8,520 bases of DNA from Promethearchaeia archaeon (GCA_029856445.1 JAHQWY010000157.1:1-8520); one strand, 5' to 3'; positions 1 through 7,263 are shown, counted from the stretch's first letter. The notes: a model not told the origin generated them from the sequence alone. Made by a program: numbers and translations.

Positions 1-31
1 AGAAAAAATTATGCTATTTTAACTTATAAAA

Positions 32-34
32 GGA
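32..34 (+). promoter_or_regulatory. Ribosome binding site of cofG
   Basis: The bases AAAAGGAAA lie just before the cofG ATG, with the GGA core at 32-34 and 7 bases between it and the start codon. This is normal Shine-Dalgarno spacing and supports the ATG at 42 as the start. A TATAAA at 25-30 lies too close to the ATG to act as its TATA box, so the true promoter is probably left of the window or the gene is inside an operon. Confidence 0.5.
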
Positions 35-41
35 AACGGTA

Positions 42-1142
42 ATGAGTCAAGGAGTTATAGATCATTTGAAAGATATTTCTCTTAGGAAATTAAAAGAGAA
101 GGTGGCGGAAATAAAATCTCTCTCACCCCAAAATAATCGATTTATAATAACTTATTCAAAAAATTTCACCCTTTCGCTGTCTAATTATTGTCAAAATTTT
201 TGTGGTTATTGTTTTTACAATTATCGAATTCCTAAAGATGCGGGGGCAGAAAATGTTGTATTACTTAGTAACGAACAGATTCAAGAAGTAATAAAAAAGG
301 GAATTTCTTATAATTGTAAAGAAGCATTGATTATGTCTGGAGAAAGACCTGTTAAGTTTAAAGAAGTGAAAGAGGAATTAGAAAAGAGGAATTGCAATGA
401 TTATATTGAATTTATTACTGATATTTCTAATAATTTATTAAAACATAACATATTACCTCATACAAATATAGGAATCCTCACTTTTGACGAATTAAAACGA
501 TTAAAGAATTATAACGCCAGTATGGGATTAATGCTCGAGAGTACTAGTCCAAAATTATTTAAGAAAGGTGGTGTCCATGAGCGATCACCAGGAAAGATCC
601 CTGCAATCCGTATAGAACACATAAAGAATGCAGGAAAATTAAAAATACCTTTTACTACAGGTTTACTTATAGGAATTGGGGAATCTTTAGATGATAGAAT
701 AAAAGATTTATATTTAATTAAGCAAATCCATGACAAATATGGTCATATTCAAGAAGTAATTATCCAAAATTTCGTAGATAAACTAGGTATTTCATATAAG
801 CCACAAGCAATGATTAAAACTGAAGAAGTTTTAAGAGTTGTTGGAATTGCGAAAATTATTTTTGAAAATAATATCGCTATACAAGTTCCGCCAAATTTAA
901 TATCGGGATATGAAAAAGAATTTATTGAAATGGGAATTGACGATTTTGGGGGAATTTCACCAGTTACATTAGACTATATAAATCCAGAGAATTTATGGCC
1001 TCATATTGATGAATTAAAAGACATTTGTGACTCTAACGGTTATTCCCTAAAAGAAAGACTCCCAATTTATGATGAATTTATAGAAAAAAATGGTTACTGC
1101 CCAGAAAATATTAAAAAAACAATTGATAATATACATTATTAA
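42..1142 (+). CDS. cofG: 7,8-didemethyl-8-hydroxy-5-deazariboflavin (Fo) synthase subunit CofG
   Basis: This is the radical SAM subunit that, with CofH, forms Fo, the deazaflavin chromophore of coenzyme F420. CofG closes the 5-deazaflavin ring on the adduct that CofH makes. The protein has 366 residues, normal for a stand-alone CofG. The radical SAM cluster motif is C50-x3-C54-x2-C57 (NYCQNFCGYC). Family signatures follow in order: a SGERP motif near residue 99 (GEKP in many relatives), an MLESTSP motif followed by HERSPGKIPAIR, the IPFTTGLLIGIGES stretch, and the C-terminal DDFGGISPVTLDYINPE followed by WP, which is diagnostic for CofG against CofH and the Mqn enzymes. The start is an ATG with a well-spaced GGA. 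Its TAA stop shares one base with the cofH ATG, so the two are probably one operon. No other F420 gene is visible here. Seen: motifs and layout. Known: the family reaction. Confidence 0.93.
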   Translation: MSQGVIDHLKDISLRKLKEKVAEIKSLSPQNNRFIITYSKNFTLSLSNYCQNFCGYCFYNYRIPKDAGAENVVLLSNEQIQEVIKKGISYNCKEALIMSGERPVKFKEVKEELEKRNCNDYIEFITDISNNLLKHNILPHTNIGILTFDELKRLKNYNASMGLMLESTSPKLFKKGGVHERSPGKIPAIRIEHIKNAGKLKIPFTTGLLIGIGESLDDRIKDLYLIKQIHDKYGHIQEVIIQNFVDKLGISYKPQAMIKTEEVLRVVGIAKIIFENNIAIQVPPNLISGYEKEFIEMGIDDFGGISPVTLDYINPENLWPHIDELKDICDSNGYSLKERLPIYDEFIEKNGYCPENIKKTIDNIHY

Positions 1143-2272
1143 TGATGGCTTCTCAGATTTTTAATCAAATAGATAGAGAAATAAAAGTAATTCTAAAAAA
1201 AGCATTAAATAATAATGAACTCTCTACTGAAGAAGCTTTAAAATTATTAAAAGTTCATGGTAGAGAATTTTTTGCTCTGCAGTATACAGCTAATGAAATT
1301 TGTGTGAAAAAAAAAGATGAAATTGTAACATTTGTTATTAATCGAAATATCAATTTTACAAACGTGTGTTTTCAAGGATGTAAATTCTGTTCGTTTAGTT
1401 TACCATCAAATCATAAAGATGCTTTTTTACTGAACTTAGATCAAATTAGAGATCGAGTAATTGAAGCAAAAAAATCAAATTGCACAGAAGTATGCATTCA
1501 AGGGGGAATAAATCCCAATTTAAACTTTGATTTTTATTTAAATATTCTCAAAGTGGTTAAAAAGATTGATAAAAATATGCACACTCATGCATTTTCTCCA
1601 CAAGAAATCTTCTTCATGTCAAAACTTTATGGTACTTCAGTTGAAGATACATTAAAAGAATTAAAAAAAGCAGGATTAGATTCAATACCCGGAACTGCAG
1701 CAGAAATTTTAGTTGATGATATTCGAAAGATTATTTGTCCCAATAAGGTTTCTACTCAACAATGGGTTGATATAATCACTACAGCACACAATTTAAGTAT
1801 TCCAACCACATCAACTATCATGTATGGGCATATAGAATCTAATAAAGATAGAATTGAACACTTGAATGTGTTAAGAAAAATTCAGAAGGAGACTAAAGGT
1901 TTTACAGAATTTGTACCTCTACCCTTTGTAAAAGAAAATCCTATTTTATCAAAATTGGAAGCTCATCCTTTAAATCCAAGTTATGGCATGGCAGATCTAA
2001 AATTATTTTGTGTATCCCGATTATTTTTCAATAATCAAATAGATAATTTACAGTGCTCTTGGCCAAAATTAGGGCCAAAATTTGCGCAAGTCTCACTGAA
2101 TTATGGAGTAAATGATTTTGGGGGAACTTTGATCGAAGAAAATATATCTAAAAGCGCAGGAGCAGAATATGGTGAATATCTTCCTCCAGAAGAGATTATT
2201 AAAATAATAGAAGCTGCAGGAAAACACCCTGCGCAACGAGATACTTTATATAATATCATGAAATATTATTGA
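1142..2272 (+). CDS. cofH: 5-amino-6-(D-ribitylamino)uracil-L-tyrosine 4-hydroxyphenyl transferase CofH (Fo synthase subunit 2)
   Basis: CofH is the second radical SAM enzyme of Fo synthesis. It transfers the 4-hydroxybenzyl part of tyrosine to 5-amino-6-ribitylaminouracil, and CofG finishes the product. The protein has 376 residues. Its cluster motif is C76-x3-C80-x2-C83 (VCFQGCKFC). CofH signatures follow: QGGINPNLNFDFY, HAFSPQEI, GLDSIPGTAAEILVDDIR, STIMYGHIE, FTEFVPLPFV and the C-terminal NDFGGTLIEENIS. The FVPLPFV stretch and tyrosine-lyase type N-terminus favour CofH over menaquinone enzymes MqnC and MqnE. The first ATG (1142) overlaps the cofG stop as TAATG. A second ATG follows at once, so translation could begin at either codon. 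The gene ends only 3 bp before the end of the convergent dehydrogenase gene. Confidence 0.95.
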   Translation: MMASQIFNQIDREIKVILKKALNNNELSTEEALKLLKVHGREFFALQYTANEICVKKKDEIVTFVINRNINFTNVCFQGCKFCSFSLPSNHKDAFLLNLDQIRDRVIEAKKSNCTEVCIQGGINPNLNFDFYLNILKVVKKIDKNMHTHAFSPQEIFFMSKLYGTSVEDTLKELKKAGLDSIPGTAAEILVDDIRKIICPNKVSTQQWVDIITTAHNLSIPTTSTIMYGHIESNKDRIEHLNVLRKIQKETKGFTEFVPLPFVKENPILSKLEAHPLNPSYGMADLKLFCVSRLFFNNQIDNLQCSWPKLGPKFAQVSLNYGVNDFGGTLIEENISKSAGAEYGEYLPPEEIIKIIEAAGKHPAQRDTLYNIMKYY

Positions 2273-2275
2273 ACA

Positions 2276-4132
2276 TCAGCGAGTTTGTAAATATTCTAAA
2301 AAATAGCGTTGGGCAATGAGATCTGTATTAACCATGCCTAATACTTTTCCTTTTTCTACTACGGGCATAGCAGAAATCTGATATTGCTCTAGTTCTCGAA
2401 CAATATCTACAATAGAAAAATCGGGCGAAGCAGTAATTACATTCTTTGTCATGACTTTTTCAAGAATAGCATCACAACTATTCGAGGCAACTGCGGCAGT
2501 TATATCCCAATCAGTTACGACTCCAACCAATCTTTCCTCAGATAGTACTGCTATTATCCCACTGTTTTCTTTTATCATTAAATCTGCAGCTTCTTGGATT
2601 CTGCTCTTTACATCAATAGTTGGAATTGATATCATTATGTCCTTTGCTGTACGTTCGCTTTCCTTTGCCGTTAAACGTTGGAGACTAATAATTTCCGCTG
2701 CAGTGCTAGGGAGCATATCAGGATTTGCTGCTAATAAATTTATTAATTCAATCATATTATGGTGAATCACATCTTCTCTATATTCTTCTCCAGCCAGTAG
2801 CCTTTGTTTTGAGAGTTCTATAAACTCTTCAGAATGATCGATTAACCATTTATCTACTTTTTTACGGTCTCCTAGAATTTCTTTAGGTATTTGTAAATTT
2901 TCTGGAGACTTAATTATATGTTCTTGAGCTGCAAAAATAACACCTCCAGAATTAACCAGATAATCATTAGCAATCATAACTCCCCTTTCTCTGTAAACAA
3001 TTTGTTCCATTCTAGTTCGAGCTGCTTTTCTATTGGGATCTGGACTATAAGTATTTGCTCCCTCTACTATTAAGGACCACTTCCCCATTCGATCAACTGT
3101 AGTGGATGGGGATTCAGAAAGTCGAACTCCTAAGTAATTAAAAACTGGGGCTGCAGGAATCAAACAAAATGCATTTTCAAGAAGTAAATTATTTCGATTG
3201 GTTGAAAATTTAGTAGGATGTTTGTATCCTTCTGAAATAATATTTTTTTGAAAGTAATTGTTGGTTACGAGACTTTTTTCTTCCCATAACTTAAATAGAT
3301 CATCTATAGGTAAACCAGATTCATTATATAAATACCCTTCAAGATCACTAATCCCGATTACATTAGCTTCCGGAATTCTTTCTTTCAGAATACGTGCTGC
3401 ATGAGCTCCGACAGCTCCAAATCCTTGAATCAAAATTTTTAACTCATTTTTTTCAGGAATTTCTAAATTTGCAAATTGAGAGAGTACTCTCAACCTAGGT
3501 AGAATGTCTAGTAAAGTTTGTAGAGCAATTACAACCCCACCTGCAGCAGCTCCAAGTTCATCAATACGATTTCCACCCATATCAGCTGGTTTAGAAACTG
3601 CACTATCCAATCCATTTTCGATAGCAATTGTTTTCATATCCGCATCATTTGTACCAACATCTGGTCCTGGTACATAAATATCTTTATATTTTTTAATTAA
3701 ACGCGCAAAACCGCGGATTATTTCATTATGATCTTCTGTTGAGAGATCTAGAGCAGCAACTATCCCTGCCTTCCCACCACCGTATGGAAGATTAGCTGCT
3801 GCGTTTTTAAGAGTCATACCACGAGCTAAATTATGGATATCTGAAGGTAATATATCGGGAAGCATTCTGATCCCTCCCATACTCGGTTTTCCCATACTTA
3901 AATTATCAACAACTAAATATCCGCCTATCTCCAATGGTGAATCCTCATCCCATATGCAAGCAACCAGATGTGGGCCTAATTTGTCAGCAACTATCCGAAG
4001 TCGAGACAATAAATGCTCATCTGTCTTACTAAACTCTAAATAACATTTTCCATTGTCCGTTTTAAGCCGATTTTTGAGAGTTGCTTCTGGCAACCGTTCT
4101 TTAATAAAGCTTTCCATTTTCTTTGGAATCAT
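2276..4132 (-). CDS. Glu/Leu/Phe/Val-type amino-acid dehydrogenase with C-terminal CBS pair
   Basis: This is an NAD(P)-dependent oxidative deaminase of the glutamate/leucine dehydrogenase superfamily, cytosolic, with 618 residues from the ATG at 4132. A TTG at 4141 would add three residues, and residue numbers here count from that TTG. The ATG is preferred because GGA lies 4 bases before it. Residues 1-200 hold the dimerisation and catalytic part: MGGIRM at 88-93, the LARGMTLKNAA stretch with K112, PYGGGKAGI with catalytic K124, and GPDVGT with catalytic D161. The Rossmann domain has a dinucleotide loop QGFGAVGAHAAR at 239-250, then VEGAN at 359-363 and NSGG at 397-400. Residues about 501-611 are two CBS domains. 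Usual family length is about 350-450, so the C-terminal extension accounts for much of the excess. The positions that bind the glutamate side-chain carboxylate are Met88 and Ala404 instead of Lys and Ser, as in leucine/phenylalanine-type enzymes, so glutamate may not be the substrate. Confidence 0.85.
   Translation of the reverse strand: MIPKKMESFIKERLPEATLKNRLKTDNGKCYLEFSKTDEHLLSRLRIVADKLGPHLVACIWDEDSPLEIGGYLVVDNLSMGKPSMGGIRMLPDILPSDIHNLARGMTLKNAAANLPYGGGKAGIVAALDLSTEDHNEIIRGFARLIKKYKDIYVPGPDVGTNDADMKTIAIENGLDSAVSKPADMGGNRIDELGAAAGGVVIALQTLLDILPRLRVLSQFANLEIPEKNELKILIQGFGAVGAHAARILKERIPEANVIGISDLEGYLYNESGLPIDDLFKLWEEKSLVTNNYFQKNIISEGYKHPTKFSTNRNNLLLENAFCLIPAAPVFNYLGVRLSESPSTTVDRMGKWSLIVEGANTYSPDPNRKAARTRMEQIVYRERGVMIANDYLVNSGGVIFAAQEHIIKSPENLQIPKEILGDRKKVDKWLIDHSEEFIELSKQRLLAGEEYREDVIHHNMIELINLLAANPDMLPSTAAEIISLQRLTAKESERTAKDIMISIPTIDVKSRIQEAADLMIKENSGIIAVLSEERLVGVVTDWDITAAVASNSCDAILEKVMTKNVITASPDFSIVDIVRELEQYQISAMPVVEKGKVLGMVNTDLIAQRYFLEYLQTR
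2300..2641 (-). other. Tandem CBS (Bateman) domain in the dehydrogenase
   Basis: This marks the part of the dehydrogenase gene coding for residues about 501-614. CBS1 starts DIMISIPTIDVKSRIQEAA and contains GVVTDWDI at 540-547, which fits the G-h-h-T-x-x-D ribose-binding pattern of AMP/ATP/SAM-binding CBS domains. CBS2 starts KVMTKNVITASPDFSIVDI and has ISAMPVVEKGKVLGMVNTDLI. There the threonine and aspartate of the pattern are replaced by Asn605 and Leu608. Only the first site therefore looks intact for nucleotide binding. Such pairs usually work as adenine-nucleotide sensors; that role here is inferred. Confidence 0.85.
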
Positions 4133-4141
4133 TATTTCCAA

Positions 4142-4300
4142 TCTCGTAAGGTAATATATCTTAGCAATATCTTTAAGATTCTATAATTAAATAGATTTTC
4201 ACTTTTGTTAATTTTATGGTTAATAAAATCTAATTTTTTTTATAGTTAAAACTATTTTAATAAGTAATCTTTTTAATCGAAAATTAGTAATGATGTTATT
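4142..4300. promoter_or_regulatory. Divergent promoter region between the dehydrogenase and the ABM protein
   Basis: This gap separates two genes that point away from each other, so it must carry promoters in both directions. It is very AT-rich with several TATA-like stretches (near 4152-4159, 4180-4193 and 4237-4259), and no single box can be chosen by eye. It also has a 7-bp inverted repeat, ATTTTAT/ATAAAAT at 4211-4217 and 4223-4229, and GTTAA repeated at 4207, 4219 and 4245. These are weak in such AT-rich sequence. No gene is seen in it. Confidence 0.4.
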
Positions 4301-4588
4301 ATGACAATATCAATCATCGCAACTGTTAAAATTCAAGAAGGTAAGATGGAGGAAGCAAAAGCGGCATTAAGGAAAATCATCCCAATAATTAAAGAATCTG
4401 AACCTGGTACTCTAGAGTATATTCCCCATGTTGTAAAGGAAAATCCGAATATTATTGTTTTTTATGAAAAATACGCTGATGAGGAAGCCCTCAAGGTACA
4501 TGGTGCTAATTTGGGAAAGAATATGCGAGAATTTGGACCCTATTGTGTTCCAGAAAGACCAGTTATGCAAACTCTTCAAGAAATATAA
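4301..4588 (+). CDS. Small antibiotic-biosynthesis-monooxygenase (ABM) domain protein, YgiN-like
   Basis: This is a single-domain protein of 95 residues with the ferredoxin-like alpha/beta fold of the ABM superfamily (PF03992), which usually forms dimers or larger barrels. Supporting features are a strand-helix start (ISIIATVKIQEGKMEEAKAAL), the turn SEPGTLEY at residues 33-40, FYEKYADEEAL at 54-64 and H67. These match the usual E-x-G-x-x-x-Y, E-x-Y and H pattern of quinol monooxygenase-like members. No cofactor motif is present, as is normal, since many of these act without cofactors. The true substrate cannot be told, and in an anaerobe an oxygenase role is doubtful; quinone handling, stress or haem-related roles are alternatives. 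It stands alone, divergent from the dehydrogenase and convergent with the next gene. The start is the ATG at 4301; two ATGs just upstream are out of frame. Confidence 0.75.
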   Translation: MTISIIATVKIQEGKMEEAKAALRKIIPIIKESEPGTLEYIPHVVKENPNIIVFYEKYADEEALKVHGANLGKNMREFGPYCVPERPVMQTLQEI

Positions 4589-4591
4589 TTA

Positions 4592-4607
4592 TTTTTTTTT
4601 ATTATTT
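4592..4607 (+). terminator. T-tract terminator after the ABM gene
   Basis: Nine Ts at 4592-4600 and a further T-rich run follow 3 bases after the TAA stop, with no hairpin before them. This is the usual archaeal intrinsic termination signal. It lies in the 19-bp gap before the end of the convergent gene. Confidence 0.6.
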
Positions 4608-6164
4608 TTATTCATCTTGAATATAAGGTTTTCCAATAAGTAAACATATTTCAGCTTTTTTTAGTTCTCTTCCTAAATAATTTATATGAGATATATTGTT
4701 TGTTAAATTTTGTTTAATTATTTGTTTACTAAGAGCTTCAGCGTTATTACCGATAAATGTATGGAGCAAATCATCTTCAATTGAGAAGAAAAGAACATAA
4801 ATTTTTCCTGTATATGGATTTGCATAGATTCTAAAATAACCTTTATCATCGGGAATATAATCTGGTATTAATTTATCTACAAAAATCGCATCGTTATCAT
4901 TAATTTGAGGTATCTTTTGATTAGCTTTACCTTTAGCTTTAAATATAGATAATCCTTGATTTATTGGAGGTGTTTTTTTATATCTTGATATGTAATTTAG
5001 TTTTAGACTGTCCTTTAATTCTCTTACCCCACCAAATAATTTAACACTATGTTCAACCGTAAATAATATACCCATATCTAATTCAACTGCAATACTCGCC
5101 AGGAGCCCATTTATTCCAACAGAATCTAGATCCATTAATTCAACAACATTGGAAACACCAAAAAAGAGAGGTAATTGATCTGCTGGAGGAATTTTTTTAT
5201 ATAAAAAATAGGTTTCCAAAGAATTGGTAATACCGGGAGCAATTGGGGTTTCCAAGAGAGGATCAGCAATTAGTTTTTGAAATCCATAATTATACAATTT
5301 TTTTGCTAAACTTTGTAAATTTTCAATTCGTTTTTTCGGTTCTTTAGGATAGATTCCTTCTTTGATATTTGTTGGGAGAATAATAATCGGAATATCTTTG
5401 GGAATATCAATAAAATCTTTGTAATTTCCATTATCAAAACTAAGAATCATATCGATGTTCATATCTACAGCTTCTAAAATTTCAGAAGAATCCATAGAAT
5501 CTATACTAAACAATATGTTAAAATTCTCTCTTAATAATTGGATAATTTGTTTAACTCTCAACGGATTTGGTCTATTTGACACACAGCCAATATCAATAAT
5601 ATCTGCTCCCGATTCAATATAATGCTTAGCCTTCTTTAATATACCTAGATCATTTTTTTCCGTGCAATTTACTATTTCAGCGATAATAGGTGGTGGCAAA
5701 TTACTTCCAATAATTAATTCGGATTTTCTCTCATTAATATAGAATGTATTTAGACCTAAATTTTCTTTAGCTCTCTCATATTGTTCTTGAATAATTTGAT
5801 TATAGAGATCTAACCCTGACTTCTCCATTAACTTGTTTGCGGGAATTGTATTGGACAGTTCGACATCCTCCAGGTTTGCAAATAATGTCGGGAGTTCTGA
5901 CGCAAATTCAGGACCTTTTCTTATTTTAACAGAGAGCTTTTCTTCTAAAGGTTTTGAGTTCCATTGTACAAAACCTGGGAGTAAGACAATATCATAGTTA
6001 GAAATTATTTTAGATTTAAGAATTGTTTCAGTTAAAGATTCACTCAAAAATGCTGAAATGGAAATAGGAGCTTCTTCTATCTCAATAGTGTGAGTTTTAA
6101 CAGTATTTATTATTTTTTTTATAATTGGATAACTTTGTTTTCCAGTGATGATAAGTATCTTAAT
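4608..6164 (-). CDS. Dihydropteroate synthase-like protein (archaeal TIGR00284 type), non-standard ATT start proposed
   Basis: This is an archaeal relative of dihydropteroate synthase, with a DUF6513-like N-terminal domain followed by a pterin-binding TIM barrel. The exact reaction is not settled; a role in pterin or methanopterin-type cofactor metabolism is usually proposed. Read from the first standard start, TTG at 6047, it has 479 residues, but the same frame stays open upstream to a TAG at 6165-6167. Those extra 39 codons encode IKILIITGK and then SISAFLSE, which look like the family's N-terminal beta strand and loop. There is no ATG, GTG or TTG in that stretch, so an ATT at 6164 is proposed as the start, giving 518 residues, near the usual length. 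Barrel motifs (518 numbering) are EIVNCTE at 163-169, SGADIIDIGC at 185-194 with SNRPNP after it, SIDSMDS at 220-226 and IADPLLETPIAPG. The gene follows the DUF1464 gene and overlaps its stop. Confidence 0.82.
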   Translation of the reverse strand: MKILIITGKQSYPIIKKIINTVKTHTIEIEEAPISISAFLSESLTETILKSKIISNYDIVLLPGFVQWNSKPLEEKLSVKIRKGPEFASELPTLFANLEDVELSNTIPANKLMEKSGLDLYNQIIQEQYERAKENLGLNTFYINERKSELIIGSNLPPPIIAEIVNCTEKNDLGILKKAKHYIESGADIIDIGCVSNRPNPLRVKQIIQLLRENFNILFSIDSMDSSEILEAVDMNIDMILSFDNGNYKDFIDIPKDIPIIILPTNIKEGIYPKEPKKRIENLQSLAKKLYNYGFQKLIADPLLETPIAPGITNSLETYFLYKKIPPADQLPLFFGVSNVVELMDLDSVGINGLLASIAVELDMGILFTVEHSVKLFGGVRELKDSLKLNYISRYKKTPPINQGLSIFKAKGKANQKIPQINDNDAIFVDKLIPDYIPDDKGYFRIYANPYTGKIYVLFFSIEDDLLHTFIGNNAEALSKQIIKQNLTNNISHINYLGRELKKAEICLLIGKPYIQDE

Positions 6165-7263
6165 CTAAATCACTCAGCAATTTATTTTTATCAAATGGAA
6201 TAAAAATATTATCTAGAATTGAACCCGAAGCTTCTTTTATTTTTAAATTATCTATTATAGGCTTAAATCTTCCCCCTAAAAGCCCATTTGCTATAAAAGT
6301 GGCACCTTGAGCGGCACGCTTAGCTATTTGGCTATATGTATTCATTATTCTCACAGGTGCTACATCACGCAATCCTCTATCCATTCTATCTTCAAGATAT
6401 CTGAGATCTGCACCTCTTCCGGCTAACAGTATCTCTCTAATTTTTTCCTTTTTTGAGAAGGAAGAGGAAATTCCAAAAACTGCTTTTTTTACACTTGAAA
6501 TATAAGCTTTCAATGCAGTTTTCACTTGAGCATCATTTTCTGCTAATAATGTTATTTCTTTTAAACTCAGATCAGAAAATCCTGCAATTGAAGCGACTCC
6601 TCCTTTATAGATGTTTTCCTTATGTATATCCTTAATCAAATATGCTAATTCACCATCAAGACTCCCACAAGCCCGAAAACCCATAATATTAGAACCACCT
6701 ATTCCATCAACTACTTGCCCGTTTTCAATTGCTAAAACAGCTGTAAAACCATATCCAATTTCTACCAGGATGAAATTTGATTCCTCTGGTGAAATTTGAT
6801 ATTTTTCAGTTTGATCTCTGATTCCCACAACAGCAGTACATAATTTATCAGCCGTTCCCATATCAACCTTATTAATTTTCCGATAATCTGGAACAGTAGG
6901 AAGATGTTTAACACCAGGTACGATAACAGCTTTAATTGGTTCGGCTTTAATTAGCCTTAAAATTTCTCCTAATCCCAAAAGTTTTTTTTGATCTTCTCGT
7001 TTAAACTTTAATAAAGTAAAGAAAATATCTTTCTCTGTTAATTCGTTTACATCTTTCAATGGGAGACCGAAACCACTTGGGGCAACCATTATATCGATTT
7101 TTTTAATTGATTTAATTAAATCTATGGCTTTTTGGGGTTCTTGAATTATTTCCTTAGAAGGTATTGATGTATCTAAAATAATCTCATTTCCTTTTAACGC
7201 GTAAAAATCCCATGACTTCGAACCGGGATCAACACCTAAAGCAGATAATTCTTGTTGAGTCAA
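6160..7263 (-). CDS. DUF1464 family protein, predicted ASKHA-fold kinase
   Basis: This protein of 367 residues belongs to the DUF1464 family (COG2441, annotated as a predicted butyrate kinase), part of the acetate kinase/actin/Hsp70 (ASKHA) superfamily. Its substrate is not known. The phosphate-1 loop GVDPGSKSWDFY lies at residues 10-21. The motif KVDMGTADKLCTAV is at 132-145. A second phosphate loop, EIGYGFTAVLAIENGQVVDGIGG, lies around 168-190. The adenosine-type motif LLAGRGADLRYL is at 279-290. The only standard start before the first loop is a TTG at 7263, because an in-frame TGA lies three codons upstream at 7270-7272 and the next ATG is at residue 59. No clear Shine-Dalgarno sequence precedes it. 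The TAA stop at 6160-6162 lies inside the beginning of the dihydropteroate synthase-like frame, so the two genes form a tight operon. A minus-strand TATA-like TTTATATTG lies at about 7322-7330. Confidence 0.8.
   Translation of the reverse strand: MTQQELSALGVDPGSKSWDFYALKGNEIILDTSIPSKEIIQEPQKAIDLIKSIKKIDIMVAPSGFGLPLKDVNELTEKDIFFTLLKFKREDQKKLLGLGEILRLIKAEPIKAVIVPGVKHLPTVPDYRKINKVDMGTADKLCTAVVGIRDQTEKYQISPEESNFILVEIGYGFTAVLAIENGQVVDGIGGSNIMGFRACGSLDGELAYLIKDIHKENIYKGGVASIAGFSDLSLKEITLLAENDAQVKTALKAYISSVKKAVFGISSSFSKKEKIREILLAGRGADLRYLEDRMDRGLRDVAPVRIMNTYSQIAKRAAQGATFIANGLLGGRFKPIIDNLKIKEASGSILDNIFIPFDKNKLLSDLD

Noticed and set aside
509..736. Minus-strand open frame of 75 codons within cofG.
   Set aside because: It is antisense to well-conserved CofG motifs and is best explained as a by-product of the coding sequence.
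2451..2765. Plus-strand open frame of 104 codons with a hydrophobic, membrane-like translation.
   Set aside because: It lies wholly antisense to the CBS-coding part of the dehydrogenase, whose protein motifs are clear. No promoter or independent signal supports it.
4207..4250. Three GTTAA copies and a 7-bp A/T inverted repeat in the divergent gap.
   Set aside because: Spacing is uneven (12 and 26 bases) and the composition makes such matches common; kept only as a note in the promoter entry.
4290..4304. Tiny frame ATG-ATG-TTA-TTA-TGA whose stop overlaps the ABM start (TTATGA), possibly a leader peptide.
   Set aside because: Four codons arise easily by chance in this sequence, and there is no ribosome binding site before it.
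4455..4643. Plus-strand frame overlapping the ABM gene and running into the T-tract.
   Set aside because: It overlaps the ABM gene in another frame, and its C-terminus is simply the translated T-rich terminator.
6165..6173. GTG-ATT-TAG in the same frame just before the dihydropteroate synthase-like frame, which could mean read-through of an amber codon (for example as pyrrolysine) from a GTG start. None of the seven complete genes ends in TAG.
   Set aside because: It would place the amber codon at position 3, before the conserved family N-terminus, with no homology expected there. Seven stop codons are too few to show TAG avoidance, and no pyrrolysine gene is visible.
6453..6799. Two overlapping short plus-strand frames inside the DUF1464 gene.
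   Set aside because: They are antisense to conserved ASKHA motifs, with no ribosome binding site or recognisable product.
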